DNA from: Bacteroidota bacterium
GTDB lineage: Bacteria; Bacteroidota; Bacteroidia; Chitinophagales; Saprospiraceae
DNA: 64,000 nucleotides
Direction of reading: 5' to 3'
Assembly: GCA_017858735.1 (NCBI GenBank)
Contig: JAFMBH010000003.1
Coordinates: 1-64,000, forward strand
Within the stretch, counting starts at the first letter, position 1, and each line of letters opens with the position of its first letter. The translations under genes and the position numbers were made by a program. Below the pieces are notes generated by a model. The model was not told the DNA's origin. It saw only the letters and a list, made by a program, of their open reading frames with translations, and made no database searches. Positions 46,849 to 55,815 of the stretch are shown here, piece by piece.

Positions 46849-46900
46849 AATGCTTTTTATTAGGAATAACAAGTTATCTTGCGCCAAAATAACAAAAAAT

Positions 46901-46928
46901 ACTCACCTTTTTAGAAGTATAGGTGAGT
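46901..46928. promoter_or_regulatory. inverted repeat between the amylase and rlmI-like genes
   Basis: ACTCACCT (46901-46908) and AGGTGAGT (46921-46928) form an 8-bp inverted repeat with 12 bases between, in a 96-base divergent region. It ends 16 bases before the rlmI-like start. It could be an operator for the amylase or methyltransferase gene, or a leader hairpin. Confidence 0.3.
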
Positions 46929-46944
46929 TTAAAATAAAGAAAAA

Positions 46945-48126
46945 ATGAAGAAAATTTTTCTAAAACCAGGCAAAGAAACACCCGTTAAAAGATTTCATCC
47001 CTGGGTGTTTTCTGGTGCCATTGAACGTTATGAAGCAGGAATTACCTCTGGTGATTGGGTTATGGTATGTGATTCCAGAGAAAATGCCTTAGCCTTTGGC
47101 CATTATCAGGAAGGAAGTATTAGAATCAGACTCTTGCATTTTTCTACCAGTCCGCCTGATGCCAATTTTTATATAAACAAATTTAATAATGCTTTAAGAT
47201 TAAGAAAAGGAGTTAGCTTAAATAAAAACGGACAAACCAATAGTTTCAGGCTTATCAATGGTGAGGGTGATGGATTATCGGGTTTGATTATAGATATTTA
47301 CGGTGAAACTGCTGTTGTGCAGTGCCATAGTACAGGTATTTATAAAGATAAACAACAAATAATCAAAGCATTTGAAGAATTAGACGGTTTAACCATACGC
47401 AATATCTACGATAAGAGTGAAGAGACGTTATACAAAAACGAAGGTATTCAGGAAAAAAATGGCTACTGGAAGGGAGGCTTAAGTGGAACGGGTAATATTT
47501 TAGAGAATGGTCATATTTTTAATATTGATTGGGAAAAGGGACAAAAAACAGGATTTTTTCTAGATCAGCGTGAAAATAGATTTCTTTTAGGGCAATTAGC
47601 CGCTGACAAAGAGGTATTAAACTGTTACTGTTATACTGGAGGATTTTCAATTTACGCCATTAAAGGTGGTGCCGCCAGTGTTGAAAGTGTTGATTCCTCG
47701 GCATTAGCTATTGAACAGTATAAAGAAAATTTACAATCCAATGGTTTAGATGCTGAAAAACATGTCTCTACCGTTTCTGATGTACCAACATTTTTAAGGC
47801 AACAAACAAAATCGTATGATATCATTGTAGTGGATCCGCCGGCATTTGCTAAAAGCATGGATAAAAGGCACAATGCCATACAAGCTTATATAAGGTTAAA
47901 TGCGTTGGCTATGAAACAATTGAAGCCAGGAGGTTTATTGTTCACCTTTTCTTGCTCTCAGGTCGTTGATAGGAATCTTTTCCAAAATGCATTGTTATCT
48001 GCATCAATTGAAGCGGGAAGAAAAACGAGCATATTACACCATTTGTCCCAAGGCCCTGACCACCCAAGCAGTATTTTTCATCCGGAAAGTGGTTATTTAA
48101 AAGGCCTGGTTCTCTATGTTGAATAA
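46945..48126 (+). CDS. class I SAM-dependent 23S rRNA methyltransferase, RlmI-like
   Basis: A 393-residue protein. The N-terminal PUA-like domain (~1-75) begins KIFLKPGKETPVKRFHPWVFSGAI, and the central part has FRLINGEGDGLSGLIIDIY. The Rossmann methyltransferase domain (~185-393) has QKTGFFLDQRENR, the SAM-binding VLNCYCYTGGFSIYA and the catalytic-region motif VVDPPAFAKS (DPPAF) followed by TFSCSQ. E. coli RlmI makes m5C1962 in 23S rRNA. The protein architecture fits, but the exact target base is inferred. The downstream DUF819 gene starts 11 bases later. Confidence 0.9.
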   Translation: MKKIFLKPGKETPVKRFHPWVFSGAIERYEAGITSGDWVMVCDSRENALAFGHYQEGSIRIRLLHFSTSPPDANFYINKFNNALRLRKGVSLNKNGQTNSFRLINGEGDGLSGLIIDIYGETAVVQCHSTGIYKDKQQIIKAFEELDGLTIRNIYDKSEETLYKNEGIQEKNGYWKGGLSGTGNILENGHIFNIDWEKGQKTGFFLDQRENRFLLGQLAADKEVLNCYCYTGGFSIYAIKGGAASVESVDSSALAIEQYKENLQSNGLDAEKHVSTVSDVPTFLRQQTKSYDIIVVDPPAFAKSMDKRHNAIQAYIRLNALAMKQLKPGGLLFTFSCSQVVDRNLFQNALLSASIEAGRKTSILHHLSQGPDHPSSIFHPESGYLKGLVLYVE

Positions 48127-48137
48127 ATAACACGGTC

Positions 48138-49265
48138 ATGTTATTCGTTATATTCAGTGCTTTAATTTTTGGAATTCCTTTAATTATTCAAAGATACAAG
48201 CATAAAATTCCATTATCTGATTTTTTTAGCCCAATTGTATTATGCTATGCGACGGGTATACTATTGAGTATCTTAAATAAAGAGAGGGATAATTTGTTTT
48301 TCAATGTTGCCTCATGGATTAGCCAAATATCCATATTGTTGGCTATACCCTTGTTACTTTATGGCAGCAGCTCAATCAAGCAAATAAGTGGATACAAGCG
48401 TTTAGGTCTGTCTTTTTTCTTCGCCTCCGTAAGTTCGGCTATTTCATGTTTTTCGGTAGTATGGTGGTTTAAAAATGATATAATATCATTTGCCCAGGTA
48501 GGATCTATGTTAACGGGATTATATACAGGTGGAACACCCAACATGCAAGCCATAGGTTTTGCATTGAAAGGAGACCCCAAACTAATTGTTCAATTAACGG
48601 CCGCTGACGCCCTGGTTGGGGGCAGTTATTTGGTTTTACTCACCAGTATTGTTCCAGTTATAACATCTTATGTTCTTCCGCGCTTCAAAAAGCCGGTAAT
48701 CCATGATGAAGTAGTTTCTACTTCCACCCAAATAAAAATGGAGCGTTGGGATTATTTTATCCTTATATTCTTCACTCTGCTTTGGTTGTCAGTGCTCCTG
48801 GGATTACTTTATGCAGGTGATCTTTTAGAAAATACCGCCATTATATTGTTTTTTATCACGGGTATTAGTATCGTTTTATCTTTTTTTAAATTTATTGCCA
48901 AAAGATCTTCCACCTCGTTTACAATGGGAGAATATCTATTATTGGTTTTTGCGTTATCGCTTAGTATTCAAGGAAAATGGTCAGATATCACCCGAGGAAG
49001 CAATCTTATATTTATCATTACAGCTGTGAGTATGTATGGTAGTATTGGCCTCCACTTAATACTCAGTAAACTTTTTGGTATTGACAGAGACACCTTTTTA
49101 ATTAGCTCTACTGCGGCTATTTACGGTCCTCCATTTGTGTCGCAAATAGCTACTGTCATCAAAAACAAGTATTTGCTCATGCCAGGAATATTAGTTGGAC
49201 TCTTGGGGTATGCGATAGGAAATTATATTGGGTTAGCCGTATATTATTTATTGATTACGTATTAA
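48138..49265 (+). CDS. DUF819 family membrane protein
   Basis: A 375-residue integral inner-membrane protein with about ten hydrophobic segments. The features are those of DUF819: ALIFGIPLIIQRYKHKIPL at the start, LTGLYTGGTPNMQAIGFALKG (the conserved GGTPNMxAI loop) and LISSTAAIYGPPFVSQIA near the end. The family resembles bacterial secondary transporters (CPA-like fold), but substrates are not established. It is likely cotranscribed with the RlmI-like gene (11-base gap). Confidence 0.85.
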   Translation: MLFVIFSALIFGIPLIIQRYKHKIPLSDFFSPIVLCYATGILLSILNKERDNLFFNVASWISQISILLAIPLLLYGSSSIKQISGYKRLGLSFFFASVSSAISCFSVVWWFKNDIISFAQVGSMLTGLYTGGTPNMQAIGFALKGDPKLIVQLTAADALVGGSYLVLLTSIVPVITSYVLPRFKKPVIHDEVVSTSTQIKMERWDYFILIFFTLLWLSVLLGLLYAGDLLENTAIILFFITGISIVLSFFKFIAKRSSTSFTMGEYLLLVFALSLSIQGKWSDITRGSNLIFIITAVSMYGSIGLHLILSKLFGIDRDTFLISSTAAIYGPPFVSQIATVIKNKYLLMPGILVGLLGYAIGNYIGLAVYYLLITY

Positions 49266-49291
49266 TCATGAAATAATATACGGCCAATACC

Positions 49292-50698
49292 TTATTTTTT
49301 CAATTCGGCATAATATTTAAAATAATAGGGAATGGTTTCCATACCTTTCATGTAGTTAAACAAGCCATAATGTTCATTGGGAGAGTGAATATCATCGCTA
49401 TCTAAACCAAAGCCCATGAGTACAGATTTGATGCCCAACTCCTTTTCAAATAAGGCAACAATAGGAATACTTCCTCCCCCTCTTTGTGGAATTGGATCTT
49501 TTCCAAAAGTATGTTTCATAGCTAATTCCGCTGCTTTATATTCCGGCGTATCGGTTGGAGTGACTACTGGATGACCACCATGATGAGGTGTGACCGTAAC
49601 CTTTACAGCAGGAGGAGCAATACTTTCAAAATAATTTTTAAAAAGTTCAGTGATAGTATCAGGATCTTGATTAGGAACGAGGCGCATGCTAATTTTAGCG
49701 AAAGCCTTAGACGGTAAAACGGTTTTTGCACCTTCACCAATATATCCGCCCCAGATACCATTTACATCGAGGGTAGGTCTAATAGAAGTTCTTTCTAATA
49801 CCGTGTACCCCGCTTCACCGTGTACGGAATCAATTTTCAAGTCAGCCTGATATTCCTCTAATGAAAAAGGAGCTTCATTCATTTTTCGTCTATCCTCTAA
49901 AGAAACAGGCAGAACAGCCTCATAAAAACCGGGAATAGTCACATGATTATTATCATCATGCATTGAAGCGATCATTTTTGTCAGAATATTGATTGGATTT
50001 CCAACTGCACCGCCATAAACACCGGAATGAAGATCTCTATTGGGGCCAACCACGGCTACTTCAACATAACTTAAACCTCTAAGACCAACAGTTATACTTG
50101 GTATATCATTGGCAATTAATGAAGTATCAGAAATCAGGATGACATCTGCTGAAAGTTTTGATCTATTATTTTCCAAAAAAGAAGAAAGATTGGCAGAACC
50201 TACCTCCTCTTCCCCTTCAATCATAAATTTAACATTACAAGGTAATGAGTCACAGGCCATCATAGCTTCGAAAGCCTTAATATGCATATAAACCTGGCCT
50301 TTGTCATCGCAAGAACCCCTTGCAAAGACAGCTCCATCTGGATGAACATCTGTTTTTCGAATTACGGGCTCAAAAGGAGGAGAATGCCATAAATAGAGAG
50401 GATCAGCGGGTTGAACATCATAATGACCATATACCATAATAGTAGGCAGGGAAGGATTTACCATTTTTTCACCAAAAACGACAGGATGACCCTTTGTTGG
50501 AATAACCTCCACATTATCGGCACCTGCTAATTTTAACTTTTCAGCAACAAAAGAAGCGGCAAAAGCTACGTCTGCATCATTATCAGGATTGGCACTTACG
50601 GAAGGAATACGCAAAAAATCAAATAATTCGGAAACGAATCTTTCCTTATTATTCTGCAGGTATTCTTGAACTTTTTTCATAATATCAATTTTCGCCAT
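49292..50698 (-). CDS. M20-family dipeptidase
   Basis: A 468-residue zinc metallopeptidase of the M20 (CNDP/PepV-like) type, cleaving dipeptides in the cytoplasm. Seen are MVYGHYDVQPADP (first Zn ligand His and catalytic Asp), GSCDDKGQVYMH (bridging Asp), MIEGEEEVGS (catalytic Glu pair), a dimerisation insert with DLHSGVYGGAVGNP, and the late GFGLDSDDIHSPNEHY with the final His ligand. The start could also be the sixth-codon Met (50680). It lies 12 bases after cdaA and is probably cotranscribed with it. Confidence 0.92.
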   Translation of the reverse strand: MAKIDIMKKVQEYLQNNKERFVSELFDFLRIPSVSANPDNDADVAFAASFVAEKLKLAGADNVEVIPTKGHPVVFGEKMVNPSLPTIMVYGHYDVQPADPLYLWHSPPFEPVIRKTDVHPDGAVFARGSCDDKGQVYMHIKAFEAMMACDSLPCNVKFMIEGEEEVGSANLSSFLENNRSKLSADVILISDTSLIANDIPSITVGLRGLSYVEVAVVGPNRDLHSGVYGGAVGNPINILTKMIASMHDDNNHVTIPGFYEAVLPVSLEDRRKMNEAPFSLEEYQADLKIDSVHGEAGYTVLERTSIRPTLDVNGIWGGYIGEGAKTVLPSKAFAKISMRLVPNQDPDTITELFKNYFESIAPPAVKVTVTPHHGGHPVVTPTDTPEYKAAELAMKHTFGKDPIPQRGGGSIPIVALFEKELGIKSVLMGFGLDSDDIHSPNEHYGLFNYMKGMETIPYYFKYYAELKK

Positions 50699-50710
50699 TT
50701 AAAATAGTCA

Positions 50711-51529
50711 TCAAATATGTTCTTGTAAAAAAATCAGAAGTTCTTCATTTGAGATTTGGTATTTCATAATACCTTGAAAACAGGTAGAAATAAACCCATT
50801 TTCCTCGGAAACAATCACTGCTGCGACGGCGTAACGCTCGGATGCGCCTAAGGCGGCCCGGTGACGGAGTCCCACATCAGCTGGTAAATTTCCATTTTCA
50901 GATAAGGGTAAAATACAGGAAGCCGCAGCGGCTCTTCCTTTACTTATAATAAGCGCACCATCATGTAATGGAGATGTTTTGTTAAAGATACTCTCAACCA
51001 ATCTTCGGGTGACCACGGCGTCCAGTAATGTACCCGTGCCAATAAGAGGTTCTGCACTCGTATCGCCGGATAGAACTAATAGAGCACCCGTTTTATCTCG
51101 GCTCATCCTAAGTAAAGCACTACTAAGAGCCATAATTTGTCTTTCTCTGTATGTTTTAATGCCCGGTTTAGCTAAAAATATTCTTGATAAAAAATTAGAC
51201 CTTTTTCTTAGGGTGGTATTTCCTAAAAACAATAAAAAACGTCGGATTTCAGGTTGGAAAATAATAACTATAATAATTACCCCCACATTAATGAATTGAT
51301 TTAGCAAACTAGACATTAGCTGCATGTCTAATGCATTAACGGTCCACCAAATGACAAAAAGTAACAGAATACCGAGGAACAGACCATTACCAAAATTACC
51401 TCTTAACAAGGTGTAAATCTGGTAAATGATAAAACTAAAAATGAAAAAATCAATAAGATCCAACAAACTTATCGTCATTGAACCTATGGAAAAGGTAGAA
51501 AAGAAGATAGATAATAATGTAATATACAT
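50711..51529 (-). CDS. cdaA: diadenylate cyclase CdaA
   Basis: A 272-residue membrane enzyme that makes the second messenger cyclic di-AMP from two ATP. Three membrane segments (about residues 25-100) precede the DAC domain (~110-270). The diagnostic motifs are present: Asp190-Gly-Ala192 (DGA) in LHDGALIISKGRAAAASC and Arg222-His-Arg224 (RHR) in VGLRHRAALGAS. In many bacteria cyclic di-AMP controls potassium transport and cell-wall turgor. No glmM or cdaR is adjacent, unlike in Firmicutes. A TATTTTG sequence ending close to the ATG resembles a shortened -7 element. Confidence 0.95.
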   Translation of the reverse strand: MYITLLSIFFSTFSIGSMTISLLDLIDFFIFSFIIYQIYTLLRGNFGNGLFLGILLLFVIWWTVNALDMQLMSSLLNQFINVGVIIIVIIFQPEIRRFLLFLGNTTLRKRSNFLSRIFLAKPGIKTYRERQIMALSSALLRMSRDKTGALLVLSGDTSAEPLIGTGTLLDAVVTRRLVESIFNKTSPLHDGALIISKGRAAAASCILPLSENGNLPADVGLRHRAALGASERYAVAAVIVSEENGFISTCFQGIMKYQISNEELLIFLQEHI

Positions 51530-51563
51530 GGTTGCAAAATAGTAAAAAAAAGGGACTTTTTCC

Positions 51564-51571
51564 TATATTTG
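51564..51571 (+). promoter_or_regulatory. -7 promoter element (TATATTTG)
   Basis: Exact TAnnTTTG match, 33 bases before the start codon of the secreted unknown protein gene; no clear -33 box. Confidence 0.55.
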
Positions 51572-51604
51572 TAAATCTTAATTATTAAATAATCCTTTCT
51601 CCGG

Positions 51605-52759
51605 ATGTTCAAAATAAATTTTCTTTCTTTTATCTTATGCCTTTTTTTGCCGATAATCCTCTTCGGTCAGGAAATTAGGCAAAATGAAATTGGTGAGCGA
51701 ATAATTGTTTTTCCTGACGGAACCTGGAGATACTTTCATAAGAGGCAACTGTCTGGTGGTAATTATCCGGTGGTAAATCAAGAGGTAACACCATTAAATA
51801 ACCCCATTGAAATCACACGGGAAGAAGTATATCAACTGGTAAATCGGAGAATTCAACAGGCAAAAGACGCCATGTATTATGCAGATATCAGAGCAAAAGC
51901 AATGGCTGAGCAAGAAAAAGAATTACAAAACAAAATAGCCATTGCACAACAAAATAGTTTGGTTCCAGCTGAGGAATTAAATAAATTATTTAATCAATTA
52001 ACCCTTACTCAACAATTGGCATCCACTTCTTTAGGAACGATAAAAGAAGCTCAATCTGATATATTAATAACACAAGATTTAAAAATGAAAGGGGATATTT
52101 TAAGGTTGTTCAGACCAGAAAACACCCCTGGAAAATTAGATTTTAATACTGTTTTTGCTTCTGAAGAAATGGTAAATCTCGATTTTTTTGCAAACGATTC
52201 TCCCCTCGCTTTTTATGGACAAAATATCGGCGTAATCATGCCAGATAATCTTGCCAGTACAAACGCTATATGCCAATATGCTTATGAAGGACTTGATGCA
52301 AAAGGACTAGATTGGCGAAGAGATGGCGAAAAAGAATTGTTATTCACTTTCACTGATGAAAGATTAAGGCTGTTTTTTCCCGACAAAGAATATCTCCGAT
52401 GCGAAGCTTTTTTGTCTACTGTAGGAAGAAGGGAAAAACAATTGACAATAGAGTTTCGGTTTGCCTATCCAAATGCCAGAGAAGCTTATGGAGTTATAGA
52501 AAAAAACAGTTTAATTACGCTTAAATTATTTGACGGACAAATCATTCAATTAAAAGCAGGTGAATTGGATTTAGGTAAATATGAAACTGACAAGGATATT
52601 TTAACTTATAGAATGATATATAAAATGGATAATCAACAGATTAATTTGTTGAGAAAACAAGAGCTGGAGGAAATTCGTATGTATTGGAGCGCTGGTTTTG
52701 AGGTTTATCCTGTGTATAACATAGATTTTTTCTCTCGTCAACTAAAATGTTTAGATTAA
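51605..52759 (+). CDS. secreted protein of unknown function
   Basis: A 384-residue protein with a signal peptide ending near LFGQ. The first mature part has GERIIVFPDGTWRYF, a pattern seen at the start of many Bacteroidota envelope proteins. Residues ~80-165 are predicted coiled-coil or helical and rich in Gln, Glu and Lys (AKAMAEQEKELQNKI). The last ~200 residues look like a beta-rich domain. Its C-terminal Cys-Leu-Asp is not a T9SS signal. I do not recognise the family. The next gene, miaE, starts 1 base after its stop, so the two are translated from one mRNA, although a functional link is not obvious. Confidence 0.8.
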   Translation: MFKINFLSFILCLFLPIILFGQEIRQNEIGERIIVFPDGTWRYFHKRQLSGGNYPVVNQEVTPLNNPIEITREEVYQLVNRRIQQAKDAMYYADIRAKAMAEQEKELQNKIAIAQQNSLVPAEELNKLFNQLTLTQQLASTSLGTIKEAQSDILITQDLKMKGDILRLFRPENTPGKLDFNTVFASEEMVNLDFFANDSPLAFYGQNIGVIMPDNLASTNAICQYAYEGLDAKGLDWRRDGEKELLFTFTDERLRLFFPDKEYLRCEAFLSTVGRREKQLTIEFRFAYPNAREAYGVIEKNSLITLKLFDGQIIQLKAGELDLGKYETDKDILTYRMIYKMDNQQINLLRKQELEEIRMYWSAGFEVYPVYNIDFFSRQLKCLD

Positions 52760-52760
52760 A

Positions 52761-53384
52761 ATGATAAAATCTAAAGAAGTTGATAAAAAAGTTCCTTTTA
52801 CAATGCTTGGTCTGAAGCTTCCCACGGATCCACGATGGGTAAATTTAGCTGAAATATCTTTGGAAGATATACTGACAGATCACGCCTTTTGTGAGCAAAA
52901 AGCAGCGGTAAGCTGTATATCTTTAATTCAGGGTTTTCCAGATAAAAAAGAACTGGTTCGAGAACTTTCACCCATTGTAACAGAAGAATGGGGACACTTT
53001 CGTATGGTTTTAGCAGAAATTGAACGTCGTCAATTTAATTTAGGTACACAAAGGAAAGATTTATATGTCAATCAGCTTCTTGCTTTTCAGCAAAAAGGAG
53101 GCTCAAGGGAGGATAGACTCCTGGACAAATTATTATTTTGCGGTTTGATTGAAGCCAGAAGTTGTGAAAGATTCAGATTGCTTTACGAATATCTGACAGA
53201 CCCCTATTTAAAAGAGTTTTACTACAAATTTATGGTATCTGAGGCTGGACACTATGTCCTATTTTTAGACCTTGCAAGATTATATTTTCCAGAGGATAAG
53301 GTTAAATCAAGATGGGAATCTTACTTAAAAGAAGAAGCAGCAATCATGCAAAGATTAGAATTAAGCGGAAACCGGATTCATTAG
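52761..53384 (+). CDS. miaE: tRNA 2-methylthio-N6-isopentenyladenosine hydroxylase
   Basis: A 207-residue ferritin-like diiron oxygenase that hydroxylates the isopentenyl side chain of ms2i6A37 in tRNA. The diiron ligands are visible as Glu45 in HAFCEQKAA, Glu-x-x-His in TEEWGHF (Glu76, His79), Glu in GLIEARSCERF and Glu-x-x-His in SEAGHYVLF. The family length is about 200 residues. It is one base downstream of the unknown secreted-protein gene and ends 2 bases before the convergent msrB stop. miaA and miaB are elsewhere. Confidence 0.92.
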   Translation: MIKSKEVDKKVPFTMLGLKLPTDPRWVNLAEISLEDILTDHAFCEQKAAVSCISLIQGFPDKKELVRELSPIVTEEWGHFRMVLAEIERRQFNLGTQRKDLYVNQLLAFQQKGGSREDRLLDKLLFCGLIEARSCERFRLLYEYLTDPYLKEFYYKFMVSEAGHYVLFLDLARLYFPEDKVKSRWESYLKEEAAIMQRLELSGNRIH

Positions 53385-53386
53385 AA

Positions 53387-53875
53387 CTATTTCTTTTGCT
53401 CCGAGGGAGTGAACAACATAGCTTCAGAATTCATACAGTATCTCAATCCGGTGGGTTTTGGACCATCATCGAAAACATGACCAATATGTCCGTCACACCG
53501 AGCGCACCTAACTTCCGTTCTAACCATACCCAATTCAAAATCCTCTATTTCCTTCACATGTTTTTTGTTGACAGGCTGCCAGAAACTTGGCCAACCTGTT
53601 CCTGAATTAAATTTAGTTTCAGAGGAAAAAAGGGGTAATTTACAACCACCACAAATATAAGTTCCTTTTGTTTTAATATTATAAAGTTTACCCGTGAAAG
53701 CTCTTTCTGTTCCAGCTTTTCTAAGGATATAATAAGCCTGAGGAGATAAAGATTCCTTCCATTCTTTATCAGACTTACGAATAGGTTTAATAGTGTCTGT
53801 TTTTACCTCAGAACTATAAGCTGCGAAACTAACACCAAAGAAAAATAACAAGAAAGCATATTTTAGAAAACGCAT
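53387..53875 (-). CDS. msrB: exported peptide methionine (R)-S-oxide reductase
   Basis: A 162-residue enzyme reducing methionine-R-sulfoxide in oxidised proteins. An N-terminal signal ([13 protein letters not shown]) puts it in the periplasm or envelope. The MsrB domain (~35-158) has the zinc-binding CGGC (Cys75, Cys78) and CARC (Cys124, Cys127), [20 protein letters not shown], and the catalytic Cys147 in LRYCMNS. No MsrA domain is fused. The gene is 26 bases after the four-TM protein gene in the run rimO, 4TM, msrB. Confidence 0.93.
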   Translation of the reverse strand: MRFLKYAFLLFFFGVSFAAYSSEVKTDTIKPIRKSDKEWKESLSPQAYYILRKAGTERAFTGKLYNIKTKGTYICGGCKLPLFSSETKFNSGTGWPSFWQPVNKKHVKEIEDFELGMVRTEVRCARCDGHIGHVFDDGPKPTGLRYCMNSEAMLFTPSEQKK

Positions 53876-53901
53876 ATAAACTTATTTTGGAAATTATAAA
53901 T

Positions 53902-54357
53902 TTAACCTCTGGGCCTCATTTTAGGACTATTCCATTCTTCTTTTTCAGCAAAAGCAACTACTTTCTTGAGTATAGCCATTATAGTAAGAAAAACGAGGTA
54001 TCCAAAGGTAACAACTACGTAAATCCACATATAAGAACCAGCATCTACAATGGAAATACCCGAAAATGCCCAGGCCTGTAAACCAGAAACACCTGCTACT
54101 ATCATGAAACTATACATTGAAAGTCCCCAATAATGAGGAACACTTTTCGCGGTTATGGAATAAATACTATTTAAAACGGCAAAAAAGAGCATAAAGGAAG
54201 CGGCATTCAACCAGGGAAAGCGAAGAGTTACATCAATCAAACCCGTTGCTATCACCATTAAGGAACCAATATTGACCACAAAAACTGAAGCAATAATGGT
54301 AGCCGCCTGGACTAACGGTTTTTCGATATTAAACTGAAATTTAGTTAGCAATGCCAT
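53902..54357 (-). CDS. four-TM membrane protein, unknown
   Basis: A 151-residue protein with four hydrophobic segments (roughly residues 17-41, 50-66, 75-95 and 105-128), short loops, and a charged C-terminal tail (FAEKEEWNSPKMRPRG). I do not recognise a named family. Similar proteins occur in Bacteroidota as conserved hypotheticals, but I cannot assign a role. It lies between rimO (50 bases upstream) and msrB (26 bases downstream), so it is probably in their transcript. Confidence 0.7.
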   Translation of the reverse strand: MALLTKFQFNIEKPLVQAATIIASVFVVNIGSLMVIATGLIDVTLRFPWLNAASFMLFFAVLNSIYSITAKSVPHYWGLSMYSFMIVAGVSGLQAWAFSGISIVDAGSYMWIYVVVTFGYLVFLTIMAILKKVVAFAEKEEWNSPKMRPRG

Positions 54358-54407
54358 TTTTTTTCAAGGTAACAAAGAATAGCTAACAAAGTTTATAAAA
54401 CATTAAC

Positions 54408-55715
54408 CTACTTCAAAACACCAATCAGATCGTATTCAGAAGCATCGGTAATCGTCACTTCCGCAAAATCACCTAATCTCACATAATTTCCCTTTACAGG
54501 AATTAAAACCTCATTATCGACCTCCGGAGAATCACCTTCGGTTCTGCCAACAAAATGACCATTTTCAATTTTATCAAATAAAACCTTGAATGATTTTCCA
54601 ATTTTAGCTTTATTTTTTTCGAAAGAAATGGCACTTTGAATTTCCATAATCCGATTGGCTCTTTCCATTTTCACTTCCTCAGGAACATCATCGACCAGAT
54701 CGTGAGCGCGGGTAGATTCTTCATGAGAATAAGTAAAAACGCCAACCCTATCAAGAGATGCTTCCACGATAAAATCACAAAGCGCTTCAAATTCAGCTTC
54801 TGTTTCACCTGGAAATCCTACTAAGAAAGTACTCCTTAGCGTAATTCCGGGCACCAAAGATCTTGCCTTTTCCAATAAATCTCTGGTTTCCTCCACAGTA
54901 ATTTGTCTTCTCATTCTTGCCAAAACATCATTTTGAGCATGCTGGAGCGGCATATCTAAATAGTTACATATTTTTGGCTGTGCAGCCATTACCTCGAAAA
55001 TTTCAAGTGGAAATTTACTTGGATAAGCATAATGGAGCCTAATCCACTCAATTCCTTCAATATTGGCTAATTCTGTCAATAATTCAGGAAGCATTCTTTT
55101 TTTGTAAGTATCTAATCCGTAATAAGTTAGCTCCTGAGAAATGAGCATCAACTCTTTTACCCCTCTTCTGGCCAAACTTTTGGCCTCGACAACAATATCT
55201 TCAATATTTCTTGATACATGTATTCCCCGCATAAGCGGAATGGCACAAAAAGAACAGGTGCGATTACAGCCCTCTGCAATTTTAAGATAAGCAAAATGAC
55301 TTGGAGTACTGATCCACCTTTCTCCTACCAGTTCGTGTTTAAAATCGGCGTTTAACTTAGCCAGCAAAGAAGGCATTTCCAAAGTACCAAAAAAGGCATC
55401 AACCTCAGGAATTTCAACTTCTAAATCGTCTTTATATCTTTGGGAAAGACAACCCGTAACATATAATTTTTTAATCTCGCCTTCTTTCTTTTTTTCTGCG
55501 TAATCCAATATAGTTTGGATGGATTCCTCTTTTGCAAGATCAATAAAACCGCAGGTGTTAATTATGATGATATCAGATTTTTCGTTTGTCTCATGGGAAA
55601 CATCAAAATCATTACCTATTAATTGGGTAATCAAATTTTCGGAATCTACTTTATTTTTTGAGCAGCCTAAAGTAATTACATTAACTTTATCTTGCCTTAA
55701 CGATTTTGTTTTCAT
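54408..55715 (-). CDS. rimO: ribosomal protein uS12 methylthiotransferase
   Basis: A 435-residue radical SAM enzyme that adds a methylthio group to an aspartate of ribosomal protein S12. The N-terminal UPF0004 domain has Cys18 (TLGCSKNKVDSE), Cys55 (NTCGFID) and Cys89 (VTGCLSQRY) for the auxiliary cluster. The radical SAM cluster is Cys150, Cys154 and Cys157 in EGCNRTCSFCAIP. A TRAM domain ends the chain. The combination with LGCSKNKVDSE distinguishes RimO from MiaB. A -7 element is at 55744-55751. Confidence 0.95.
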   Translation of the reverse strand: MKTKSLRQDKVNVITLGCSKNKVDSENLITQLIGNDFDVSHETNEKSDIIIINTCGFIDLAKEESIQTILDYAEKKKEGEIKKLYVTGCLSQRYKDDLEVEIPEVDAFFGTLEMPSLLAKLNADFKHELVGERWISTPSHFAYLKIAEGCNRTCSFCAIPLMRGIHVSRNIEDIVVEAKSLARRGVKELMLISQELTYYGLDTYKKRMLPELLTELANIEGIEWIRLHYAYPSKFPLEIFEVMAAQPKICNYLDMPLQHAQNDVLARMRRQITVEETRDLLEKARSLVPGITLRSTFLVGFPGETEAEFEALCDFIVEASLDRVGVFTYSHEESTRAHDLVDDVPEEVKMERANRIMEIQSAISFEKNKAKIGKSFKVLFDKIENGHFVGRTEGDSPEVDNEVLIPVKGNYVRLGDFAEVTITDASEYDLIGVLK

Positions 55716-55743
55716 ATTTAAGGGTAACGTTCAGATTAGGGAA

Positions 55744-55751
55744 CAAAGATA
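55744..55751 (-). promoter_or_regulatory. -7 promoter element (TATCTTTG) of rimO
   Basis: Exact minus-strand TAnnTTTG match 28 bases before the rimO start; no clear -33 box. Confidence 0.55.
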
Positions 55752-55815
55752 ATATTTAACCTAAAAGGATACGACATTGAGAACATTTTCGTTTAAAAGA
55801 GATAAAACGAACCCA

